Assembly (NCBI GenBank): GCA_964471865.1
Contig: CAYYHU010000027.1
Span: forward strand, 1 to 25,307
Direction: 5' to 3'
Origin: CAYMUC01 sp964471865
GTDB taxonomy: Bacteria; Actinomycetota; Acidimicrobiia; Acidimicrobiales; Ilumatobacteraceae
Length of the DNA stretch: 25,307 nt
The notes under the pieces: model-generated
The model's input: the letters and a program-made list of their open reading frames with translations, nothing else
Databases searched by the model: none
Told to the model about the DNA's origin: nothing
Position numbers and translations under genes: made by a program
Shown here: positions 17,194-23,921 of the stretch, one piece after another
How the letters are laid out: each line of letters starts with the position of its first letter
How positions within the stretch are numbered: the stretch's first letter is position 1

Positions 17194-17232
17194 TCACACG
17201 ACACTCATGACGTGTGATCCCTCGTGGGGTCA
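17194..17232. promoter_or_regulatory. Two adjoining inverted repeats between ech-like gene and copZA
   Basis: Repeat 1 is TCACACG (17194-17200) and CGTGTGA (17211-17217) around ten bases. Repeat 2 is TGATCCC (17215-17221) and GGGGTCA (17226-17232) around TCGT, with one mismatch. They lie upstream of copZ and downstream of the crotonase gene on the same strand. They may form a copper-responsive operator; repeat 2 has the C-tract/G-tract symmetry of CsoR sites, but only weakly. Alternatively repeat 1 could act as a hairpin ending the upstream transcript, though no T-run follows it. Confidence 0.4.
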
Positions 17233-17263
17233 TTCGCAGGCTACCGAGCACCGATGGGACCCT

Positions 17264-18049
17264 TCACGGGTGTTCATGGAAACGAGGATGGCGTTTGTCG
17301 AGAAACGCAGCGATCCCCTCCTGGGCATCGGCGGTCACTGCGGCAGCCGACATCACCTCGACGGCATGGTCATACGCGGCGTGCTGGTCCAGGCCGATCT
17401 GGGTGTAGAAGGTCTGTTTGCCCAGGCCCTTGGACATCGCAGAGCCTCGGGTCACTCGACGCATCAGCTCGGCTACGGCCTCATCGAGTTCGGCATCGGC
17501 CACCACCCGATTGACCAGGCCCCAGTCCGCAGCCGTCGCCGCATCGATCGGATCGCCCGTGAACGCGAGCTCGAGGGCCCGCTTTCGCCCCAGGTTGCGG
17601 CTCACCGCGACGAGCGGGGTGTGACAGAACAACCCACCACGACCCCCGGGGAGCGCAAACTGGGCTGAGGTCCCTGCGATCGCGAGGTCGCAGGTGGCAA
17701 CCAACTGGCATCCCGCGGCCGTGGCGAGTGCGTGGACTCGCGCACACACGGGCTGAGGGATGGACTGGATCGTGTCCATCATCTCGGTGCACAACCGAAA
17801 CAGCCGACGGGACTCCGCCAGTGACGCTCCCGCCATATCGGCGAAGTTGTGGCCCGCGGAGAACACGGGTCCCTCAGCGGCAAGGACCACCCCGAGCGCT
17901 CGCGAGGACCCGACGGTCTCGAATGCCGCGGTCAACTCGGTCATCATCGCCGCGGAGAGGGCGTTGCGCTTCTCGGGACGCTGCAAGGTGATCGTCGCGA
18001 TGTCTCCATCGGTCTCGATCCGGACCTGGGCGGTGCTCGACTCGGTCAT
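17264..18049 (-). CDS. Enoyl-CoA hydratase/isomerase (crotonase) family protein, ECHDC3-like
   Basis: This 261-residue crotonase-fold protein resembles ECHDC3-type members. It has the CoA-binding start (ITLQRPEKRNALS), the oxyanion segment SAGHNFADM, the AAGCQLVATCDLAIA stretch and the ECHDC3-like segment GGLFCHTP. The position that in classical hydratases carries a catalytic glutamate (the QPE type) reads ALPGGRGG here. Normal enoyl-CoA hydration is therefore doubtful, and another acyl-CoA reaction or a non-enzymatic role is possible. ATG 18049 overlaps the stop of the FAH-family gene by four bases (ATGA), so the pair is coupled. A longer frame to 18103 adds cysteine- and glycine-rich sequence and is rejected. 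Confidence 0.88.
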   Translation of the reverse strand: MTESSTAQVRIETDGDIATITLQRPEKRNALSAAMMTELTAAFETVGSSRALGVVLAAEGPVFSAGHNFADMAGASLAESRRLFRLCTEMMDTIQSIPQPVCARVHALATAAGCQLVATCDLAIAGTSAQFALPGGRGGLFCHTPLVAVSRNLGRKRALELAFTGDPIDAATAADWGLVNRVVADAELDEAVAELMRRVTRGSAMSKGLGKQTFYTQIGLDQHAAYDHAVEVMSAAAVTADAQEGIAAFLDKRHPRFHEHP

Positions 18050-18927
18050 GGCTCCATCGTCGCATCCGTGGAGACCTCGAGGGGCCCCACCCCCGCAACA
18101 CAACGGTTGGTCATCTCGCCGATCCCTTCGGCTCCACTGACCACCACATCACCGGGAACGAGAAAGCGTCCCCGACCCATCCCGACACCTGAGGGGGTTC
18201 CGGTGAAGATCAGATCACCGGGTTCGAGGGTGCAGATGGAGGACAAGTACGCGATCAGGACCGGGACGGAAAAGATGAGATCTCCGCTGCGCCCGGTCTG
18301 CATTCGTTCACCCGACACCTCACACCACAGTCCGATGTCGTCGGGGTCCGGGAACGCGTCGGGAGAGACGACTGCGGGTCCGATCGGACCGAACGTCGCA
18401 AAGCTCTTGCCGAGACTGAACTGGGGCGGACGGCCTTGCATCTGGACGGTGCGATCCGAGACGTCTTGGCCCACGGTCAGCCCCGCCACATGATCCCAGG
18501 CATCCTCGACGGTGACGTGACGCGCTCGGGTACCGATCACGGCCACCAGTTCGACCTCCCAGTCCACACGATCTCCGGACAACACGATGTCGCCCGTCGG
18601 GGACTGCAGACAGCTCGCAAACTTGGTGAAGGCCAACGGTGCGGTGGGTAACTCGAGGTTCGACTCCGCCGCATGGCTCAGATAGTTGAGGCCGATTGCG
18701 AACACCTGCGACGGACGCGGCACACACATCCCGAACTCGACACCGTCACGGGTTCCGTCCTGGGGCCGGTCGTGAAGCCTCGCCGCGACCCCATGCAGCT
18801 CGCGATGCCGGGAAATCGCCACCATGGGGTCGGCGAGAGTCTCGTCATCGGTCACCGTGGCGAGATCGTGATACCCGTCACCGTCGAGAAGAACGGCGCG
18901 GTCGGCAAGACATGCGAGGCGAAACAC
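18046..18927 (-). CDS. Fumarylacetoacetate hydrolase family protein
   Basis: This 293-residue metal-dependent enzyme has the FAH fold. The segment AIGLNYLSHA begins the domain, followed by FTKFASCLQSP. The metal ligands Glu124 and Glu126 in WEVEL and Asp155 in GQDVSDR are present, then the loop KSFATFGPIGPAVV and the C-terminal DLIFTGTPSGVG. Members cleave C-C bonds of acylpyruvates, decarboxylate oxaloacetate or hydrolyse products of aromatic ring cleavage. GTG 18927 gives a natural family start (MFRLACLADRAVLL). A TTG at 19026 would add 33 proline- and arginine-rich residues. It is coupled to the downstream crotonase and divergent from the ABC exporter. Together they suggest a small catabolic unit of unknown substrate. 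Confidence 0.87.
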   Translation of the reverse strand: MFRLACLADRAVLLDGDGYHDLATVTDDETLADPMVAISRHRELHGVAARLHDRPQDGTRDGVEFGMCVPRPSQVFAIGLNYLSHAAESNLELPTAPLAFTKFASCLQSPTGDIVLSGDRVDWEVELVAVIGTRARHVTVEDAWDHVAGLTVGQDVSDRTVQMQGRPPQFSLGKSFATFGPIGPAVVSPDAFPDPDDIGLWCEVSGERMQTGRSGDLIFSVPVLIAYLSSICTLEPGDLIFTGTPSGVGMGRGRFLVPGDVVVSGAEGIGEMTNRCVAGVGPLEVSTDATMEP

Positions 18928-19042
18928 GGGCGTCAGCGTCGCGACCCCGAGCCTCGGTGTCAACGATGGTCCGTTCTCGCCCGGTCGTCTCGTCGGCCTC
19001 GGAAGGTCCCGAGACCCGGGATCCAAGGGGCTGAGGTGCCTG

Positions 19043-19074
19043 GTGGCAGTGCGCCACAGCCGGTGCGCTGTGGC
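19043..19074 (+). promoter_or_regulatory. Overlapping, mutually exclusive hairpins directly before the exporter start codon
   Basis: GTGGC (19043-19047) can pair with GCCAC (19053-19057). GCCACAGC (19053-19060) can instead pair with GCTGTGGC (19067-19074), eight perfect base pairs with a six-base loop ending two bases before GTG 19077. Both structures share 19053-19057, so only one can form. The same bases also read as three spaced GTGGC/GCCAC half-sites, so a DNA operator is the alternative. No Shine-Dalgarno precedes the start. Confidence 0.45.
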
Positions 19075-19076
19075 TG

Positions 19077-19790
19077 GTGCCGGCGCGAATCGAGGTGAGA
19101 GGAGCCACCAAGTCCTACCGGATCGGCGACTCCGAAGTGACGGCTCTCGCCGGGGTCGACCTCGATGTCACGGACGCATCATTCGTGGTGATCCTGGGAC
19201 CCTCGGGCAGCGGCAAGACGACACTGTTGAATCTGATCGGAGGCCTCGACACCCCGAGTTCGGGAACGGTGCGAGTCGATGGGACCGACCTGACGTCGAT
19301 GTCACGACGGGAGCGCGCTGCGTTTCGACGACGATCGGTCAGTTTCGTCTTCCAGACGTTCAATCTGTTGCCGGGCCTCACCGCCCTCGAGAACGTCACC
19401 TTCGGAGCCGAGATCGCCGGACGCGAGGATGCCGACGACATCGCCGACACGGCATTGACTGCTGTCGATCTCGCTGGGCGTCGTCACCATTTCCCTCATC
19501 AACTGTCAGGAGGAGAACAGCAACGGGTGGCGATCGCTCGCGCTCTGGCCACCGGGAATCCGGTCCTCCTCGCGGATGAGCCCACCGGGGAACTCGACGT
19601 CGGAACCGGCGCCGGCATCCTTGGACTCCTCGCTGAACAGGTGCACCAGGACCGTTGTGTTCTCGTCGTCACCCACAACCGGGAGATCGCCCGGATGGCC
19701 GATCGGGTCGTGGAACTGGCTGGGGGTCGCATCGTGCACGATGGGCCGCCACCCGAGGGCCGGGTGCCGATCTCTGAACTTCGGTGGTGA
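19077..19790 (+). CDS. ABC transporter ATP-binding protein, MacB/LolD family
   Basis: This 237-residue ATPase subunit energises the permease encoded next. Walker A GPSGSGKT lies at 41-48, VFQTFNLLP with Q-loop Gln93, signature LSGGEQQ at 143-149, Walker B VLLADEP at 163-169, and switch His200 in VVTHN. All are intact. GTG 19077 gives the standard start (IEVRGATKSY). Its TGA (19788-19790) overlaps the permease start. It is a second, separate system from the exporter at 7185-10140; the two ATPases are only family-level similar. The candidate hairpin switch before the start suggests regulated translation. Confidence 0.92.
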   Translation: MPARIEVRGATKSYRIGDSEVTALAGVDLDVTDASFVVILGPSGSGKTTLLNLIGGLDTPSSGTVRVDGTDLTSMSRRERAAFRRRSVSFVFQTFNLLPGLTALENVTFGAEIAGREDADDIADTALTAVDLAGRRHHFPHQLSGGEQQRVAIARALATGNPVLLADEPTGELDVGTGAGILGLLAEQVHQDRCVLVVTHNREIARMADRVVELAGGRIVHDGPPPEGRVPISELRW

Positions 19791-21448
19791 GCGTGCGCAC
19801 CTGGCGATGGGCGGCCCGAGATCTACGTCGCCACTGGCTCTCGGTCATGGCGATCGCGGTCGTCATCGCCATCGGCACTGGAGTCTTCGCGGCTCTGGGC
19901 TCGACCGCTACGTGGAGGCGAGTCTCCAATGACGCCAGTTTCGAACGGTTGCGGGTCCATGATCTCGAACTCCGCGTCGACGGCGACACCACGGTGGATT
20001 CTGGACGGCTCCTGGAGCTTCTCGACGAGTGGAGCTCGCTTGTGACTGCGGCTCGTGAGACTCTGACGGTTCCGACCCAGCTCGAGATCATCAACTCCGA
20101 GGGTGCAGTCCTGGTTCCGGGTCGACTCGTGACGTCAGTCTTCGTCGATCCGGACGATTCGAGGACCGAGATCGCCACGACGCCCGATGCCCGAGTCGAT
20201 GTCGTCGAGATCGGAGCGGGTCGCTCACCGAGGGAGTCCGAGGTTCCCGAGGTCGTGCTCGAAGAGAAGTTCCTCGATGCCCGTGCCATCGACCTACCAG
20301 CACTGCTCACTCTGGCGGGGGGATCGACGGCCCGAGTCGTCGGGTCCGGTGTCGCTCCCCAAGATCTCATCGTCAGTGACGAGCGGTCACTGGGTTTCTT
20401 CACACCCGGTGGGTACGCCGTCGTCTACGGCTCCCCTCAGGTGATCGAGTCGTTGTCGGGGATCACCCGCAAGGTGAACGGTCTCGTCGTCGATCTCGTC
20501 CCCGATGCCGACCCGGCCGAAGTGGCTGACGGTCTTCGGGTCGCGGCGTCACAGTCCGGACTCGGCATCACGGTCACATCGGTCGACGAACTCCCTTCGT
20601 ATCGCCTTCTCTATGACGACATCGAAGGTGACCAACGGGTGTGGCGGGTCCTGAGCGCTCTGATTCTCGGGGCCGCGGCACTCGCCGCGTTCAATCTCGT
20701 CGGTCGAGTGATGGATGCTCAACGTCGCGAGATCGGTGTACAGATGGCGCTCGGGTTGACCTGGAGCCGGATCCTTCGTCGACCGCTGATCATGGCGGCC
20801 CAGATCGCCCTGATCGGCGCGATAGCCGGAATCGGCGTGGGAGTCCTCATGGCTCAAGGGATGCGGTCATTGTTCCTCGAGGTGTTGCCGATGCCGGTCT
20901 GGTTGACACCGTTCCAGACCGGCGTCTTCGCTCAGGCCGCGGTGATCGGCTTCGCCGTTCCCTTCGTCGCGAGTGTTCTGGCAGCTCGTCGCATTCTTCG
21001 ATTGCAGCCCGTCGAGTCTCTTCATCCCCTCCACCGCACCCGAGGCGGCACACCACGACTGGGACGACCCTCGGCGCGCGGCCGGACCCTGGCCCGGCTT
21101 CCAGTGCGCAACACGCTGAGAGCTCCTCGACGAAGTCTGCTCACCGCGCTCGGAGTGGGGGCCGCAGTGGCCTCCCTGGTCGCCATCTTGGGTCTTCTCG
21201 ACACCTTCGTCGCGACGATCGAACGCGGGGAGGACGAACTGACCGTTGTCGATACCGATCCGATCACCGTTCAACTCACCACGGTGACGCCCGTCGACGA
21301 CCCGATCATCGACTCCATCCGAGCGCTCGCAGAAATCGACGTCGCCCATCCACGTCTCGAGTTACCCATCGTCATCGCCCCCGAATCCCCCGACCATCTC
21401 GATGCGCTCGTGACAGTTCTCGATCTGGATGCCGACGCCGGCGGCTGG
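19784..21448 (+). CDS. Double-length FtsX/MacB-family ABC permease, N-terminal part (continues at 21549)
   Basis: These are the first 555 residues of a permease with two tandem FtsX units. Unit 1 has helix 1 at about 18-40, an external domain to about 280, and three helices near 289-307, 333-355 and 380-401 with the loop MDAQRREIGVQMALGLT. Unit 2 begins at about residue 440 (LPVRNTLRAPRRSLLTALG), with a helix at about 451-470 and its own external domain. GTG 19784 or GTG 19787 is the start; both overlap the ATPase stop. The frame reaches the N run exactly at the codon for Trp555. Collapsing the duplicated 55 bases and the N run (155 bases in all) joins it in frame to 21549-22401 as one 820-residue protein. 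Confidence 0.88.
21394..21448 (+). repeat. 55-base copy A flanking the N run (assembly overlap)
   Basis: This stretch is identical to 21549-21603. The shared length is exactly 55 bases, a common de Bruijn k-mer size, and the copies abut the N run on both sides. It encodes the segment from HLDALVTV to DADAGGW in the permease. Confidence 0.9.
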
Positions 21449-21548
21449 NNNNNNNNNNNNNNNNNNNNNNNNNNNNNNNNNNNNNNNNNNNNNNNNNNNN
21501 NNNNNNNNNNNNNNNNNNNNNNNNNNNNNNNNNNNNNNNNNNNNNNNN
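21449..21548. other. Scaffold gap of 100 N, probably artificial
   Basis: One hundred N placed between two identical 55-base ends. Removing the N run and one copy restores a single open frame, so no sequence need be missing here. Confidence 0.9.
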
Positions 21549-21603
21549 CCATCTCGATGCGCTCGTGACAGTTCTCGATCTGGATGCCGACGCCGGCGGC
21601 TGG
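21549..21603 (+). repeat. 55-base copy B flanking the N run (assembly overlap)
   Basis: Exact duplicate of 21394-21448. The frame after it (TGG GCC CCA...) continues the permease only if the two copies are merged. Confidence 0.9.
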
Positions 21604-22401
21604 GCCCCACGAATCGATGATCGTCACGACTCGAAGACCCGACCGGGGGTGGTCCTGGCCACCAAAGCCCTCGAGGACCTCAACCTCGAGATCGGTGACG
21701 ACGTCGTGCTCGAACACCCGACCATGGGCAGTGACGGATCGTTCCGGTCGGTGCAGACATCTGTCACGGTCATCGGAACTCATCGCATCCCACTGCGCAA
21801 CATCGCCTTTCTCGATACAGCGGATCGGGAGTTGTTCGGACCCGTTCCCCTGACCAACCTGATCGAGGTCCTGCCCTCAGCGGGGACGTCGATCATCCAA
21901 GCCCAACGGGCTCTGTTCGATCAGCCCGGCGTGGCCTCGGCCCAACCGATCAGCATGTTCACCGAGGTCTTCGAGGATGCCTTGGATCAGTTCCTCGGGT
22001 TCTTGTTCCTTGCTGCTGCAGCGGTCCTGGCGCTGTCTCTGTTGGTGGCGTTCAACTCCGCCAGTATTTCGGTCGACGAACGAACTCGTGAGCACGCCAC
22101 GCTCATCGCGTTCGGCCTCCCAGTGCGCCGAGTCCTCATGGAACTCGCCCTCGAAGGAGTCCTCGTGGGATTCGCCGCGACTGCGGTCGGACTCGGCCTC
22201 GGCGTGATGTTGACACAGTGGATGATCACCGAAGTCGTCGCGGACACGGTGCCCGATCTGTCCTTCGTGCTTGCGATTCAGCCGGCCACGGTCGCCATCG
22301 CCGTGGGGGTGGGAATCGTCGCCTTGGCCTCCGCTCCGCTGTTGGTGACCCGGCGACTTCTGCGGATGAATGTCCCTGATGCCCTTCGCGTCATGGAGTG
22401 A
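21549..22401 (+). CDS. Double-length FtsX/MacB-family ABC permease, C-terminal part (same gene as 19784-21448)
   Basis: This part supplies the end of the second external domain and the final FtsX unit. The external part includes VVLATKALEDLNLEIGDDVV. Three helices follow (around FLGFLFLAAAAVLAL, then LEGVLVGFAATAVGLGLG, then the VAIAVGVGIVALASAPLL region), with the family loop REHATLIAFGLPVRRVLME. It ends in the typical RRLLRMNVPDALRVME. As two complete FtsX units in one chain, the protein probably acts as the whole membrane part, with two copies of the preceding ATPase. The transported or acted-on substrate is unknown. The first 55 bases duplicate the end of the other part. Confidence 0.88.
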
Positions 22402-22442
22402 CGTCCATGGTGCGAGCCGCAATGACAGCGTGTCGAACCTCG

Positions 22443-22517
22443 TGGTGCCCCCCCAGGGTCTCGAACCCTGAACCAACGGATTAAAAGTCCGCTGCTCTAC
22501 CATTGAGCTAGAGGGGC
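22443..22517 (-). tRNA. tRNA-Lys (anticodon UUU)
   Basis: The reverse strand forms a full cloverleaf. The acceptor stem is GCCCCTC with GGGGGGC (one G-T pair), discriminator A and an encoded CCA. The D arm is GCTC/GAGC. The anticodon loop is CTTTTAA with anticodon TTT. The T arm is CAGGG-TTCGAGA-CCCTG. Its 3' end lies about 40 bases past the end of the convergent permease gene. Confidence 0.95.
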
Positions 22518-22664
22518 GCGACCCAGGGCTGGGTCCATCATGAGGTTATCGGCGCTGCTCACCGGGGCGAAGATCACATCGTCGGCTCGGGGTCCGTGAC
22601 CGCTGAGGTGAGCCCACCGTGAACGGCCCGGCGTCAGCTGTCGAACGCTGCTCGCCCCGTCCGC

Positions 22665-22976
22665 TCAGGACGTCCACTCCGTATGGCCGCGCAACCATCC
22701 GCGCGCATCGGTCCAACCCTTGGAGGTGGCGTAGGCGACCATGCCTTCGAAGTCGGTGCTCCACACCTCAGGAAGGTCCTGGTGGCCCTGGGCCATCTCG
22801 AGCAGGACAGCCGGATCCACCCAGGCATGAGTCGCGTCGTCGTCGAGCTCGATACCCCGCTGCTTCAACTCGTCGACGTCCTCGGCGCGAGGGCGAACAC
22901 CGGCGAGATGGAACCGCTTGAGATCCTCGGGGTGAGCGAGACCGACCCCACCGTGAGCGTGGAACGTGATGATCAT
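22665..22976 (-). CDS. Small hypothetical protein
   Basis: This 103-residue acidic, soluble protein is not one I recognise. It begins MIITFHAHGGVGLAHPEDL, then a charged segment (RPRAEDVDELKQRGIELDDD), and ends with aromatic-rich sequence (WTDARGWLRGHTEWTS). There is no signal peptide or membrane helix. It looks real: GAGGAG lies eight bases before ATG 22976, and the amino-acid composition is balanced, unlike shadow frames. It is divergent from surE, with 108 bases between them containing clustered repeats, and is followed downstream by tRNA-Lys on its other side. Confidence 0.7.
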   Translation of the reverse strand: MIITFHAHGGVGLAHPEDLKRFHLAGVRPRAEDVDELKQRGIELDDDATHAWVDPAVLLEMAQGHQDLPEVWSTDFEGMVAYATSKGWTDARGWLRGHTEWTS

Positions 22977-22998
22977 GCGAAGGCTCCTCGATCAGATG

Positions 22999-23030
22999 CC
23001 GTGTCGGCGGGTCGACACCGTGTCGACACC
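22999..23030. repeat. Clustered GTGTCG/CGACAC half-sites with an 11-base direct repeat
   Basis: GTCGACACC occurs at 23011-23019 and again at 23022-23030, an 11-base period, about one helical turn. GTGTCGACAC (23020-23029) is a perfect palindrome. A further GTGTCG lies at 23001-23006. The cluster lies in the divergent region between the small unknown gene and surE, a natural place for a repressor array. Confidence 0.45.
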
Positions 23031-23072
23031 ACCGTGCCACCCACGCGCCATGTTCCAGCCATCGGAACCGGC

Positions 23073-23079
23073 TAGGAAT
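23073..23079 (+). promoter_or_regulatory. Candidate leaderless -10 element of surE
   Basis: TAGGAAT ends five bases before GTG 23085, with no good ribosome site. The context GGCTAGG, six bases, ACGTG is the same as at the Rieske gene start (309-325). No clear -35 box is visible. Confidence 0.35.
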
Positions 23080-23084
23080 GGGAC

Positions 23085-23921
23085 GTGCGCATTTTGGTGA
23101 CCAATGACGACGGTATCGACTCGGTGGGACTCCATGTCCTCGCCCGGGCGATGCGACATCACGGTGAAGTGGTGATCGTTGCGCCCGATCGGGAGTTCTC
23201 TGGGGCCAGTGCCGCCTTTGGGGCGTTGCATCTGATCCAACCCGAGGTTCACCGGGCTCATGTCGAGGGCATCGATACCGCCTGGGCTGTGAGTGGGCCA
23301 CCGGCCCTGTGTGTGATGTTCGCCCGGCTCGGAGCCTTTGGTGAACCCTTCGATCTGATCGTGTCGGGTATCAACCCGGGAGCCAATGTCGGCCGGTCGG
23401 TGTATCACTCCGGGACGATCGGAGCTGCCCTCACGGGGCGTAACGGTGGAATCTCCGGCGTCGCGGTGAGCCAGGCCGTGACGGGTTTCGGCGTCGAAGG
23501 TCAGGGCTGGGACGAGATGCTGGTCGGGCAGAAGTGGGACACCGCCGCCGCGGTGGCCGAGGCCTTCGTCGGTGGTCTCATCGCTGATCCCCCGGCCGAA
23601 CCCGTCGTCGTGAACCTCAACGTCCCCAACCTCGACGTCGACGAGATCGTGGGATGGCGGCGCGCCGAGGTCGGAACGATCCCGCCGCGAGTCATGGACG
23701 CCGTGACCCTCGATCCCAAACAAGGTCACGAAGGCTCCTACTACGTGCGGATGTCGTGGGGTGACGAGGTTCAGCTTCCGGCTGAAACAGACGGTGGCGC
23801 CGTGGAGCGGGGCGAGGTGGCGGTGACGTTTCTCAGTCGGCTCGTCGAGGATCACGACAACCCGAATCATGACCACCCCACAAAGGCCGAGCTCGCGCTC
23901 GACTCGTTGTTACTGACGTGA
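23085..23921 (+). CDS. surE: 5'/3'-nucleotidase SurE
   Basis: This 278-residue metal-dependent phosphatase removes the phosphate from nucleoside 5'- or 3'-monophosphates in the cytoplasm. The family's metal ligands are all seen: Asp8 and Asp9 in TNDDG, Ser39 in REFSGAS and Asn97 in SGINPGANVG. The following SGTIGAALTG segment also fits. Length is normal. GTG 23085 gives the canonical start MRILVTNDDG. Its TGA overlaps the next gene's GTG by four bases (GTGA), so the HAD-GH18 gene is translationally coupled to it. Confidence 0.95.
   Translation: MRILVTNDDGIDSVGLHVLARAMRHHGEVVIVAPDREFSGASAAFGALHLIQPEVHRAHVEGIDTAWAVSGPPALCVMFARLGAFGEPFDLIVSGINPGANVGRSVYHSGTIGAALTGRNGGISGVAVSQAVTGFGVEGQGWDEMLVGQKWDTAAAVAEAFVGGLIADPPAEPVVVNLNVPNLDVDEIVGWRRAEVGTIPPRVMDAVTLDPKQGHEGSYYVRMSWGDEVQLPAETDGGAVERGEVAVTFLSRLVEDHDNPNHDHPTKAELALDSLLLT

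Noticed and set aside
20641..22401. 586-codon frame running through the N gap
   Set aside because: Its first part is an arginine-rich off-frame translation of the permease; only the part after 21549 is real, and it belongs to the upstream permease.
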